This document shows, piece after piece, positions 1-7,819 of a stretch of 64,000 bases of DNA. This DNA comes from Mycolicibacterium sp. TUM20985 (GTDB lineage: Bacteria > Actinomycetota > Actinomycetes > Mycobacteriales > Mycobacteriaceae), in the NCBI RefSeq assembly GCF_030295745.1, contig NZ_AP027291.1, forward strand, positions 434,001 to 498,000. The letters are read 5' to 3'. The notes beneath the pieces are model-generated. The model worked only from the letters and a program-made list of their open reading frames with translations, had not been told where the DNA came from and made no database searches. Each line of letters begins with the position of its first letter. The stretch's first letter is position 1. A program made the translations under genes and the position numbers.

Positions 1-331
1 CCTGCGTGACGCGGTCGGGCGCGGTGATCTTCGTCGAGAGCACACGGGTCCCGGCGACGTAACCCTGATTGGCGAGGAAGGCCGGGACCCCGATCACGTC
101 GGACAGGCTGCGCTGCACCTGGGCGTGGCTGATGAAGATTCCCCCCGCCCGGCCGATCGCGCGATGGACCAGACCGGCCTCCTCCAAGGCGGCCAGCATC
201 TGACGCAGGCTGGACCGGCTGGTGGCATAGCGCTCCGCGAGATCGCGTTCGCTGCCGAGCTTCGCGCCCGGCACCCCGGCATTGATGTCGGCGACGATCC
301 GCCGCCGCAGTTCCTCGGTGGTCTTCGGCAA
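1..331 (-). CDS. GntR/HutC-family transcriptional regulator (3' end outside window)
   Basis: This is a partial gene; its 3' end lies beyond base 1. The first ~110 codons read as a winged helix-turn-helix of the GntR family: SERDLAERYATSRSSLRQML, then a 'LEEAGLVHRAIGRAGGIF' wing. After it comes sequence typical of the start of a UTRA effector domain (LANQGYVAGTRVLS). I chose the TTG at 331 because AGAGGAG lies 6 nt upstream and the family motif PKTTEELRRRI starts there. It is the last readable gene of a leftward operon behind an SDR, a kinase and a PLP enzyme, so it probably controls this operon and the divergent permease-dehydratase operon. Its ligand is unknown; HutC-type members often sense a substrate or an intermediate. 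Confidence 0.85.
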   Translation of the reverse strand, partial: MPKTTEELRRRIVADINAGVPGAKLGSERDLAERYATSRSSLRQMLAALEEAGLVHRAIGRAGGIFISHAQVQRSLSDVIGVPAFLANQGYVAGTRVLSTKITAPDRVTQ

Positions 332-354
332 CGCCTGCTCCTCTCGCGGACGAA

Positions 355-1134
355 CTACTGCTCGGCGATCGCAGCCTGGGACTCCGGCAGGATCTGGCCG
401 CCGTCCACCACCAGGGACTGTCCCGTGATGTAACCGGCCTCGTCGGTCGCGAAGAACAGTGCGGCGTTGCCGATGTCGGCCACGGAGCCAAGCCGCCCGG
501 CGGGTACGGCCGCGGCCATCTGGTCCATGTACTCCTGGCCCATGTCGATCAGGCCCTCGGTGATGATGTTCCCCGGCAGCACCGCGTTGATCGTGATGTT
601 CTTGGGCGCCAATTCCATTGCCGCGGTGCGGATGAAGCCGAGCTGCGCGGCCTTGCTGGCACCATAGTGCGACCAGCCGGGATAGCCGGTGAAGGGTCCG
701 GTGATGGACGACGTGACGATGATTCGGCCGTGGCCGCTGTCCGCCAGCGCGGCGAGCGCGGCTTGAACGATGTACACCGTGCCCTTGAAGTTGACGCCGA
801 TGACCTCCTCGATGTCCTCTGGGGTGAGATCCTCGAGCCGGCCCGACGGGAAAATCCCCGCGTTCGCGCACACGATGTCAAGTGACCCATGCGTATTCAC
901 CGCTTCGGCGACCACGCGCCGACAGTCGTCCGGGCTCGTCACGTCGGCGGCCACCCCGGTCACGGTGCCCGGCTTGCCCGCCAACGCGGCCACCGCAGCG
1001 TCGACGTCGGTCTGGTTGCGGCCCGTGACGAGGACGTTGACCCCCGCGTCCGCGAACGTCTCGGCGATACCGCGGCCGATGCCCTTGCTGCCCCCGGTGA
1101 CGACGGCGGAGCGACCCTGCAGGGAGTTGAACAT
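355..1134 (-). CDS. SDR-family NAD(P)-dependent oxidoreductase
   Basis: A 259-aa classical short-chain dehydrogenase, the usual length for the family. Near the N terminus it has the dinucleotide motif [11 protein letters not shown] follows near residue 90, then the catalytic Ser in TSSITG and the YGASK Tyr-x3-Lys pair, and the protein ends with the usual '[12 protein letters not shown]' C terminus. It is FabG-like in sequence, but its place in a catabolic operon suggests it oxidises an alcohol or reduces an aldehyde of that pathway rather than acting in fatty-acid synthesis. An AAAGG lies upstream of the ATG. It starts 22 nt after the kinase stop and ends 23 nt before the GntR start, so the three are probably co-transcribed. 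The substrate cannot be read from sequence. Confidence 0.92.
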   Translation of the reverse strand: MFNSLQGRSAVVTGGSKGIGRGIAETFADAGVNVLVTGRNQTDVDAAVAALAGKPGTVTGVAADVTSPDDCRRVVAEAVNTHGSLDIVCANAGIFPSGRLEDLTPEDIEEVIGVNFKGTVYIVQAALAALADSGHGRIIVTSSITGPFTGYPGWSHYGASKAAQLGFIRTAAMELAPKNITINAVLPGNIITEGLIDMGQEYMDQMAAAVPAGRLGSVADIGNAALFFATDEAGYITGQSLVVDGGQILPESQAAIAEQ

Positions 1135-1156
1135 GTGGTGCCTTTCGGTGGTGGAT

Positions 1157-2161
1157 TCAGGCGAGTCGTCGACCGTCGAAGCTCAGATAGCGTTCCGCGA
1201 GTTCGCAACTGCCCGTTGCGTAGGTGACGGAGATGGCCTGCGACTCTTCTGCGTGGCTGTGGGTGCCCATCCACGCCAACAGCAGCAGCCTACGCAGAAG
1301 CACGAAGGTCGGCAGCATGGCTTCGTCGGCAGCGGGGAGTGGACGACGGGTGCGGTAACCGGTCACCCAGGCGTCCTGCCACTCGGGCACGGCCGGGTCG
1401 TCCTCGAAGAACGACACCGCCGTGCCGAAATCGTAGTAGTACCAACCGAATCCGCAGTCGTCGAAGTCGATGACCGTGATGTCGTCGCCGTCGACGAGGA
1501 GGTTGGCCAGCCGCAGGTCGGCGTGGACCAGACCGAAGACCTCGGGTCCGGAGCCGTACTCCTTCAGCCGTCGCTCCAGCAGTGCCACGGCCCGGCTCAA
1601 CGTGGCGGACTCCGCCGCGCCGACCCCGGTGGCGTCCTGCCAGCGGCCCCAGCGCGGTCGGTCGCCGAGGCTGTGCTGAAAGTCCCAGGAGAAGCGGCCG
1701 AATCCGGCCGGGCGGACCCACGTCGTCGAGTGGTCGTGCAGGGCTGCGGTGATCTGTCCAAGCGTGTGGAAGTCCGCGACGGTCAACGTCTCCTCGTCGG
1801 GTTCGACGCCCGCCACCATCTCGAAGTGCACGACGTGACGGGGAATTCCGTTCTGGTCGACGGTCACCATGCGTCGCCCGTCCCTGGCCGGCAGCACGGT
1901 CGGCACCGTGACGTCGCCGTTGCGTCGGAGAGCGTCGAGCCAGTCGAGTTCCGATTCGATCTCGTCCGGCTGGTGGTATCCCTTGCGGTGCACCCGCAGG
2001 ATCGACTGTGCGCCGGTGCCCGCGTCCTGCACGGCGTAGGTGGCGTTCTCGGACAGATTGAGGAGGCGCAGCGTCGAATCCGGCGGCAGGTCGTACTCGG
2101 CGAGCGCACTAGCGGCGACCTCGACGTCGTCTGCGACGAACGTGCCCTCGGACTCACCCAT
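1157..2161 (-). CDS. APH/choline-kinase-like phosphotransferase (probable amino-alcohol kinase)
   Basis: A 334-aa aminoglycoside-phosphotransferase-fold kinase. It shows the Brenner motif [10 protein letters not shown] (catalytic Asp, about residue 212) followed by the metal-binding VIDFDDCG. Members of this family next to class III PLP enzymes include hydroxylysine kinase and amino-alcohol kinases, which make the phosphorylated substrate for a phospho-lyase. The ATG at 2161 was preferred to an upstream one inside the previous gene: it sits 2 nt after the TGA of the PLP gene and gives normal family length. Tight coupling to the PLP enzyme supports the sequence substrate, O-phospho-amine, aldehyde; this is inference. 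Homoserine kinase type II-like proteins share the fold, so the substrate stays open. Confidence 0.85.
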   Translation of the reverse strand: MGESEGTFVADDVEVAASALAEYDLPPDSTLRLLNLSENATYAVQDAGTGAQSILRVHRKGYHQPDEIESELDWLDALRRNGDVTVPTVLPARDGRRMVTVDQNGIPRHVVHFEMVAGVEPDEETLTVADFHTLGQITAALHDHSTTWVRPAGFGRFSWDFQHSLGDRPRWGRWQDATGVGAAESATLSRAVALLERRLKEYGSGPEVFGLVHADLRLANLLVDGDDITVIDFDDCGFGWYYYDFGTAVSFFEDDPAVPEWQDAWVTGYRTRRPLPAADEAMLPTFVLLRRLLLLAWMGTHSHAEESQAISVTYATGSCELAERYLSFDGRRLA

Positions 2162-2163
2162 CG

Positions 2164-3435
2164 TCAACTCCGTTGCGCCGACGTGGCCGCCTTGCCCACC
2201 GCCACCTCGAGGCGATCGAGCACGTCGTCGCACAGCTCACGGCTGAGAAGCAGCCCCGGTTTGAACTGCAGCACACTGGGATCCAGCGTGGAGAAGATGG
2301 CCCACACGCCGTTCTCGTACAGCTCGCGCATCACGAACTTGGCCCCTTCGGGGTGGTTGAACTCCAGCCCGATGATCACGCCGCTCTGCCGGATGCCGAT
2401 GAACCAGTCCGGATGGTCGGCCCTGATCCTGGCGAGCCCCTCGGCGAAGACGTCGGTGATGGCGTGCACGTTGGTGCGCACCTCGGGCCGGCTGGTGATC
2501 TCGAGCGTCTTGATGGCCGCCACGCAGCCGAGTTCCGCGCCCCCGAACGTCGAGATGTGGGCGAAGCCGTCCACGTCGAGCCACTGCGCGGCCCGTTCGC
2601 CGAGCATCGCCGCGGTGATGGGGTACATCCCACCGGAGAGGCCCTTGCCCGCGACCATGATGTCGGGCTCGATCCCGTGCTTGGTGATGCCCCACATCTC
2701 ACCGGTGCGCATGAGGCCGGTCTGTACCTCGTCGGCGATGTAGAGCGTTTCGTGACGTTCGGTTAGCTCCTTGACCGCTTCGAGGTAACCCGGTGGGGGG
2801 AGCGGGAATCCGTAGGTGGCGGGGATGGTCTCCATGATGACGGCGGCGACGTCGCCGCCCGAGAGCGCCTGCTCCATGGCGTCCACGTCCCCGAAGGGCA
2901 CCTGCACGAACTCGTCGGGTCGGTCGGAGAGGAACAGTTTGGAGAACCGATCGTCGCCGGTGGCGACCGCTAGCCCGGTGTGGCCGTGGTAGGCCTTGAT
3001 GATCGAGACGATCTTGCGGCGTTGGGTGGCGTGCCGCGCGCTCTTGAGGGCGATGTCGATCGCCTCACCGCCACCAGATCCGAAGGCCACCTTGGTTATC
3101 GACGCCGGCGCCGAGTCGACCAGCCGCTGGGCCAGCGCGGTGCGGGCGACCGACGGGAAGTGGTGGTTGCCGATGTCGAAGTGCTGCATGCCCTCGATCA
3201 AGGCGGCCATGATCTCGGGGTTGCGGTGACCGAGGTTGTAGGTGCCGCCGTTGAGGTGCATGTCGATGAGCCGGCGACCGTCCATGTCCCACAGGAAGTA
3301 GCCGTCGCGGCGGTCGATCACCAGGTCGACGCCAGCGTCGGTCCAGAACTGGGTCTTGTCGGGGTTCCAGTACTTCTTCGCCTGCTCCAAGACCTGCGCC
3401 TTGGACTCGAACGAGAAGGTTCCGTAGTCGTGCAC
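2164..3435 (-). CDS. Class III PLP-dependent aminotransferase / phospho-lyase-like enzyme
   Basis: A 423-aa fold-type I PLP enzyme of the class III aminotransferase family. Visible motifs are the phosphate-binding SGGGEAIDIALK, the Asp of IADEVQTG that contacts the pyridine nitrogen, and the Schiff-base Lys in VAGKGLSGGMYP. The family contains omega-aminotransferases and also ammonia-phospholyases that split ethanolamine phosphate, hydroxylysine phosphate or aminopropanol phosphate. The adjacent APH-type kinase favours the lyase reading; the sequence alone does not decide. It starts with GTG and has AAAGGGAG upstream. It is the first gene of the leftward operon and faces the permease gene across a 194-nt promoter region. 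Confidence 0.88.
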   Translation of the reverse strand: MHDYGTFSFESKAQVLEQAKKYWNPDKTQFWTDAGVDLVIDRRDGYFLWDMDGRRLIDMHLNGGTYNLGHRNPEIMAALIEGMQHFDIGNHHFPSVARTALAQRLVDSAPASITKVAFGSGGGEAIDIALKSARHATQRRKIVSIIKAYHGHTGLAVATGDDRFSKLFLSDRPDEFVQVPFGDVDAMEQALSGGDVAAVIMETIPATYGFPLPPPGYLEAVKELTERHETLYIADEVQTGLMRTGEMWGITKHGIEPDIMVAGKGLSGGMYPITAAMLGERAAQWLDVDGFAHISTFGGAELGCVAAIKTLEITSRPEVRTNVHAITDVFAEGLARIRADHPDWFIGIRQSGVIIGLEFNHPEGAKFVMRELYENGVWAIFSTLDPSVLQFKPGLLLSRELCDDVLDRLEVAVGKAATSAQRS

Positions 3436-3496
3436 GTGGCTCCCTTTGGCTGGGTCGGGCGGGCTTTTCGGCAGGCCGTGAGCGTCACCCTAAAAA

Positions 3497-3558
3497 GGTT
3501 CAACCATTTCTGTCAATTGATCGCGTATCGGTTGCGCGACCTAATTGGTAGTGCCAAT
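3497..3558. promoter_or_regulatory. Candidate GntR operators in the divergent promoter region
   Basis: The 194-nt gap between the divergent PLP-enzyme and permease genes is AT-richer than its surroundings. It holds two short dyads: GGTTCAACC (3497-3505) and ATTGG-N5-CCAAT (3544-3558). HutC-subfamily GntR regulators bind short TGGT..ACCA-like palindromes, and the GntR gene is in the same locus, so these are plausible operators controlling both directions. No B12-riboswitch-like sequence was recognised here. The assignment rests on symmetry and position only. Confidence 0.4.
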
Positions 3559-3629
3559 ATACGAGAGTTCGCGATGTGGCCCGTGCCACACACGGGCTCC
3601 TACTTCTCGTCCGGAAGGTGTCCTCACCG

Positions 3630-5165
3630 ATGACCGATCAAGTGGTTTCGAGCGATAAGAACACAGGTGGGGACGTCCATCACCTGAAGAGGAACGCGAT
3701 TGGCACCCTAGCGGTGATCTTCATGGCGGTGGCGACCGCCGCGCCCATCACGGCGATGGTCGGCAACGTCCCGATCGCCGTTGGCTTCGGAAATGGTTCG
3801 CACGCTCCGGCTGGCTACCTCGTAGCGACGATCGTGCTCGGGCTCTTCGCGATCGGCTACGCGACGATGGCCAAGCACATCACCGCCACCGGTGCCTTCT
3901 ACGGCTACATCGCGCACGGGCTCGGCAAGGTCGTGGGATTCGCCAGCGGCGGGATCATCACGATGGCCTACGTCGTGTTCGAGGGTTCGCTGATCGGCAT
4001 CTTCTCATTCTTCTTCCAGGACTTCGTCAAGACCGAGTTCGACGTCACGGTGCCGTGGTTGGCGCCCGCAATGCTGATGTTGGTGCTCAACTGCATCCTG
4101 ACGTACTTCGACGTGAGTCTGGCGGCCAAGGTGCTCGGGGTGTTCCTCGTCACCGAGATCGTCATGCTGTCGCTCGGGGCGCTGTCGGTGTTGTTCAAGG
4201 GCGGCGGTCCGGATGGCTTCGCCGCCGCCGACACGCTCAACCCCGTCGGGGCCTTCCAGCCAGCGGCCGGCGTCGCCGGCGCGACTGCCGGACTCGGGTT
4301 GTTCTTCGCCTTCTGGTCGTGGGTTGGCTTCGAGTCGACGGCGATGTACGGGGAGGAGTCCAAGGACCCGAAGCGAATCATCCCGCGTGCCACCATGATC
4401 AGCGTGCTGGGCGTCGGCATCTTCTACGTGTTCATCTCGTGGATGGCGATCGCAGGTGCGGGACCGCAGAAGGCCGTCGAACTCGCGCAGGACCCGGCGA
4501 CGGCGGGCAACATCTTCTTCGACCCCGTGCAGGCCACCTACGGCACCTGGGCCATCACTCTGTTCAAGCTGCTGTTGGTGACCGGATCGTTTGCGTGCGG
4601 CATGGCCTTTCACCAGTGCGCGTCGCGCTACCTGTACGCGATGGGCCGTGAGGGGTTGTCGTCCGGTCTGCAGAAGACACTGGGCAGGACCCACGCGACG
4701 CACGGGTCGCCCCACATCGCCGGGTTCGTCCAGACCGGCATCACGCTGGTACTGATCCTCGCCTTCTTCGCCGCAGGCATGGATCCGTACGTGCACCTCT
4801 ACGGGCTGCTGGCGATCCTCGGCACCATGGCGATCCTGATCGTGCAGTCGCTCTGCGCCTTCTCGGTGATCGCGTACTTCCACTTCCACAAGAACCACCC
4901 GTCCAGCGCGCATTGGTTCAAGACATTCCTGGCGCCGCTGCTCGGCGGTATCGGCATGCTCTACGTGGTGTACCTGCTATGGGTGAACAAGGACACCGCG
5001 GCAGGTGCGGCTTCGGGCACGCTGTTGTTCAAGCTGACGCCGTGGATCGTCGTCGGGCTGTTCGCGTTCGGTGCAGCGCTGGCGTTGTTCTTCAAGTTCC
5101 GCGATCCGCGGCGCTACGAGCTGATCGGTCGAATCGTCTACGAGGACAACGCCACCAAAGATTAG
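3630..5165 (+). CDS. APC-superfamily amino acid/amine permease
   Basis: A 511-aa polytopic membrane protein of the amino acid-polyamine-organocation family. Its first helix region, ending in 'MAVATAAPITAMVGNVPIA', and the conserved 'FWSWVGFESTAMYGEESKDP' motif around helix 6 are typical. About 12 hydrophobic segments can be counted. The ATG at 3630 was chosen over the upstream GTG at 3576 because GGAAGG precedes it and the extra N-terminal residues look untranslated. It leads the rightward operon 57 nt before the B12 dehydratase, so it probably imports the amine or amino alcohol the locus degrades. It resembles putrescine/ethanolamine-type importers, but specificity is not readable. Confidence 0.88.
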   Translation: MTDQVVSSDKNTGGDVHHLKRNAIGTLAVIFMAVATAAPITAMVGNVPIAVGFGNGSHAPAGYLVATIVLGLFAIGYATMAKHITATGAFYGYIAHGLGKVVGFASGGIITMAYVVFEGSLIGIFSFFFQDFVKTEFDVTVPWLAPAMLMLVLNCILTYFDVSLAAKVLGVFLVTEIVMLSLGALSVLFKGGGPDGFAAADTLNPVGAFQPAAGVAGATAGLGLFFAFWSWVGFESTAMYGEESKDPKRIIPRATMISVLGVGIFYVFISWMAIAGAGPQKAVELAQDPATAGNIFFDPVQATYGTWAITLFKLLLVTGSFACGMAFHQCASRYLYAMGREGLSSGLQKTLGRTHATHGSPHIAGFVQTGITLVLILAFFAAGMDPYVHLYGLLAILGTMAILIVQSLCAFSVIAYFHFHKNHPSSAHWFKTFLAPLLGGIGMLYVVYLLWVNKDTAAGAASGTLLFKLTPWIVVGLFAFGAALALFFKFRDPRRYELIGRIVYEDNATKD

Positions 5166-5222
5166 AGCGGTCGGGGCTGGGCGATGAGACGATGACGGCT
5201 CCAGCAGAGGAGGACCAGTCCC

Positions 5223-7484
5223 GTGGATGACACCGGTGCCCGCGACGGGGATCTCGACCAGGGTCGGATGCGGATCCTCGACGCCAAACCGGTGAATCTG
5301 GACGGGTTCAGCGTCGCCAACCCCGACCTGGGGCTGGTCGCCATGCACAGCCCGTTCGATCCCGAGCCGTCCCTGGTGGTGACCGATGGCGCGGTGGTCG
5401 AACTCGACGGCAAGACCGTCGAGGACTTCGACGTCATCGACGAGTTCATCGCTCGCTACGGGCTGGATCTCGACGTCGCCGAGGAAGCCATGGCTCTCGA
5501 CGACCGGGCGCTCGCGCGGATGACCGTCGACTTCCACGTGCCGCGCGCAGAGGTCGTACGCCTCGTCGGTGGCCTTACCCCCGCCAAGCTGGCCCGCGTG
5601 GTGGCCGTCCTCTCACCCGTCGAGATGCAGATGGCGATGACGCGAATGCGGGCCAGGCGGACGCCGAGCAACCAGGCGCACGTCACCAACCAGCTCGACG
5701 ATCCGCTGTTGATCGCGGCCGATGCGGCGAGTGCGGTCGCGTACGGCTTCCGCGAGGTCGAGACCACGGTGCCGGTGCTGGGCGATGCGCCGTCCAACGC
5801 CGTCGCCCTGTTGATCGGCAGTCAGGTCGGCAGCCCCGGCGCCATGGCCCAGTGCTCCATCGAGGAGGCCCTCGAACTGCGACTGGGGCTACGGGGGCTG
5901 ACCAGCTACGCCGAGACGATCTCCATCTACGGCACCGAGCAGGTCTTCGTCGACGGTGACGACACCCCCTTCTCCAAGGCAATCCTCACCTCCGCGTACG
6001 CATCTCGCGGGCTCAAGATGCGCGTCACCAGTGGCGGTGGGGCCGAGGTTCTGATGGGTGCCGCCGAGAAGTGCTCCATCCTCTACCTCGAATCGCGGTG
6101 CGTATCACTGGCACGGGCGTTGGGATCCCAGGGCGTACAGAACGGCGGCATCGATGGTGTGGGGGTGGTCGCCTCGGTGCCCGACGGCATGAAGGAGTTG
6201 CTCGCCGAGAACCTGATGGTGATGCTGCGCGATCTCGAATCCTGTGCCGGCAACGACAATTTGATCTCCGAGTCCGACGTCCGTCGCAGCGCGCACACCC
6301 TGCCGGTGTTGCTAGCCGGCGCGGACTTCATCTTCTCCGGGTTCGGCTCGATTCCCCGCTACGACAACGCGTTTGCGCTGTCCAACTTCAACTCCGACGA
6401 CATGGACGACTTCCTGGTGCTGCAACGGGACTGGGGTGTCGACGGCGGTCTGCGGACCGTGCCCGTGGAGCACCTGGCGCGCGTCCGCCGCCGCGCCGCG
6501 AGCGCGGTGCAGGCGGTGTACCGCGATCTCGGACTCGCCGACTTCGACGACGACCGGGTCGACGCCGTCGTGGTGGCCAACGGATCCCGCGATCTGACGC
6601 CAGGTGACCCGAAGGCGGTGGCCGAGGCGGCGTCGGCGATCGAAGCCAAGCAGATGACGGTCTTCGACGTGATCGCCTCGCTGAAGCGGACCGGTTACGA
6701 CGATGAGGCCGAGGCCATCATGCACCTCACCCGAGAACGCCTGCGCGGAGACCAACTTCAGACGTCGGCGATCTTCGACGGCGACATGCGGGTGCTGTCC
6801 AAGATCACCGATCCGAACGACTACGCGGGTCCGGGAAGCGGTTACGCCCTGACGGCCGAACGGCGGGCGGAGATCGACGCGATTCGACAGGAACGCACGG
6901 TCGCCGAGTTGACGGCCGATCAAGCCGAGCATCGTGACCACATCAGGTTCGCCGACGTCGAGATCGCCCGACAGGGGAGTGATCCCCGAGAGATATGCAT
7001 CGGGCTGTCACCTGCACTAGGTCGCACGGTCTGGCTGTCGCTCTGCGGACTCACGATCGGTGAAGTACTGCGGCAGATTTCGGCCGGACTCGAGGAGGAG
7101 GGTTGCGTGCCGCGCCTGGTGCGGATCCGCTCCACCATCGACGTCGGCCTGATCGGTCTGACCGCTGCCCGACTATCGGGCTCGGGGATCGGAATCGGCT
7201 TGCAGGGCAAGGGAACCGCGCTCATCCACCGCCGGGACCTGGCGCCGTTGGCCAACCTGGAGTTGTTCAGCGTCGCGCCCCTGCTGACCGCATTGATGTA
7301 CCGAGAGCTGGGCAAGAACGCGGCCAGACACGCCAAGGGGATGGCGCCGGTGCCCATCTTCACCGGTGGCACCGACGAGTCGATCTCCGCGCGCTACCAC
7401 GCCCGTGCCGTTGCGCTGGTGGCGCTCGAGCGCGACGCGTGCGAACCGGGGCAGACGCCGGTCACCGTCGAGGTGACGCGATGA
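5223..7484 (+). CDS. Adenosylcobalamin-dependent diol/glycerol dehydratase, fused large and medium subunits
   Basis: A 753-aa protein. Residues 1 to ~545 align by eye with the large (alpha, PduC) subunit of diol/glycerol dehydratases, for example the LGLRGLTSYAETIS(I/V)YGTE and SGFGSIPRYDNAF regions. Residues ~575-753 match the medium (beta, PduD) subunit: GEVLRQISAGLEEEG, RLSGSGIGIGLQGKGT and LGKNAARHAKG. In enterobacteria these are separate genes. The enzyme removes water from a 1,2-diol by radical chemistry to give an aldehyde. The GTG at 5223 has AGAGGAGG upstream. The small-subunit gene overlaps the stop (ATGA at 7481). No microcompartment shell gene is near, so the enzyme is presumably cytosolic and free. 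The substrate is unknown. Confidence 0.9.
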   Translation: MDDTGARDGDLDQGRMRILDAKPVNLDGFSVANPDLGLVAMHSPFDPEPSLVVTDGAVVELDGKTVEDFDVIDEFIARYGLDLDVAEEAMALDDRALARMTVDFHVPRAEVVRLVGGLTPAKLARVVAVLSPVEMQMAMTRMRARRTPSNQAHVTNQLDDPLLIAADAASAVAYGFREVETTVPVLGDAPSNAVALLIGSQVGSPGAMAQCSIEEALELRLGLRGLTSYAETISIYGTEQVFVDGDDTPFSKAILTSAYASRGLKMRVTSGGGAEVLMGAAEKCSILYLESRCVSLARALGSQGVQNGGIDGVGVVASVPDGMKELLAENLMVMLRDLESCAGNDNLISESDVRRSAHTLPVLLAGADFIFSGFGSIPRYDNAFALSNFNSDDMDDFLVLQRDWGVDGGLRTVPVEHLARVRRRAASAVQAVYRDLGLADFDDDRVDAVVVANGSRDLTPGDPKAVAEAASAIEAKQMTVFDVIASLKRTGYDDEAEAIMHLTRERLRGDQLQTSAIFDGDMRVLSKITDPNDYAGPGSGYALTAERRAEIDAIRQERTVAELTADQAEHRDHIRFADVEIARQGSDPREICIGLSPALGRTVWLSLCGLTIGEVLRQISAGLEEEGCVPRLVRIRSTIDVGLIGLTAARLSGSGIGIGLQGKGTALIHRRDLAPLANLELFSVAPLLTALMYRELGKNAARHAKGMAPVPIFTGGTDESISARYHARAVALVALERDACEPGQTPVTVEVTR

Positions 7485-7819
7485 GCGCCGAGGAGAAGTT
7501 CACGGTCGAGGCGGCCGTCGATGGCAATCTGAGCCTGGCCGATCTTCGGATGGATCCCGCGACGTTGGCTCACCAGGCCGTCGTCGCCGAGGAGGGCGGT
7601 AATCCGCAGCTGGCCGAGAACTTCCTGCGCGCAGCGGAACTCGCGACGATCGGTGACGAGGAAGTGATGCAGCTCTACGAGGCGCTGCGCCCACACCGCT
7701 CCACCGGCGAGGAGCTGGACGCCTTGCGCACGTCGCTCGAGACCCGCGGGGCCGCGCGCTGTGCCGAGCTGGTGAGGCAGGCCGCCGTCGTCTACGCCCG
7801 AAGGGGTCTGTTGCGGTGA
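7481..7819 (+). CDS. Diol/glycerol dehydratase small (gamma) subunit
   Basis: A 112-aa protein similar to PduE/DhaE. It has the 'NLSLADLRMDPATLAHQAVVA' region and the C-terminal 'LRTSLETRGAARCAELVRQAAVVYARRG' helix that packs on the large subunit. Family members are ~140-170 aa, so this one is short at the N terminus; those of enterobacteria carry an extra solubility or encapsulation segment there. Its ATG overlaps the stop of the fused large-medium gene and its own TGA overlaps the GTG of the reactivase. The three are therefore almost certainly translationally coupled and made in balanced amounts. Confidence 0.85.
   Translation: MSAEEKFTVEAAVDGNLSLADLRMDPATLAHQAVVAEEGGNPQLAENFLRAAELATIGDEEVMQLYEALRPHRSTGEELDALRTSLETRGAARCAELVRQAAVVYARRGLLR

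Noticed and set aside
770..2743. A 657-aa open frame on the plus strand
   Set aside because: It lies antisense to the SDR, kinase and PLP genes, has no recognisable domain and runs from one gene into the next. This is a typical GC-rich shadow.
3436..3629. B12 riboswitch before the B12-dependent dehydratase operon
   Set aside because: Neither this gap nor 5166-5222 shows a B12-box-like sequence or enough length for the aptamer.
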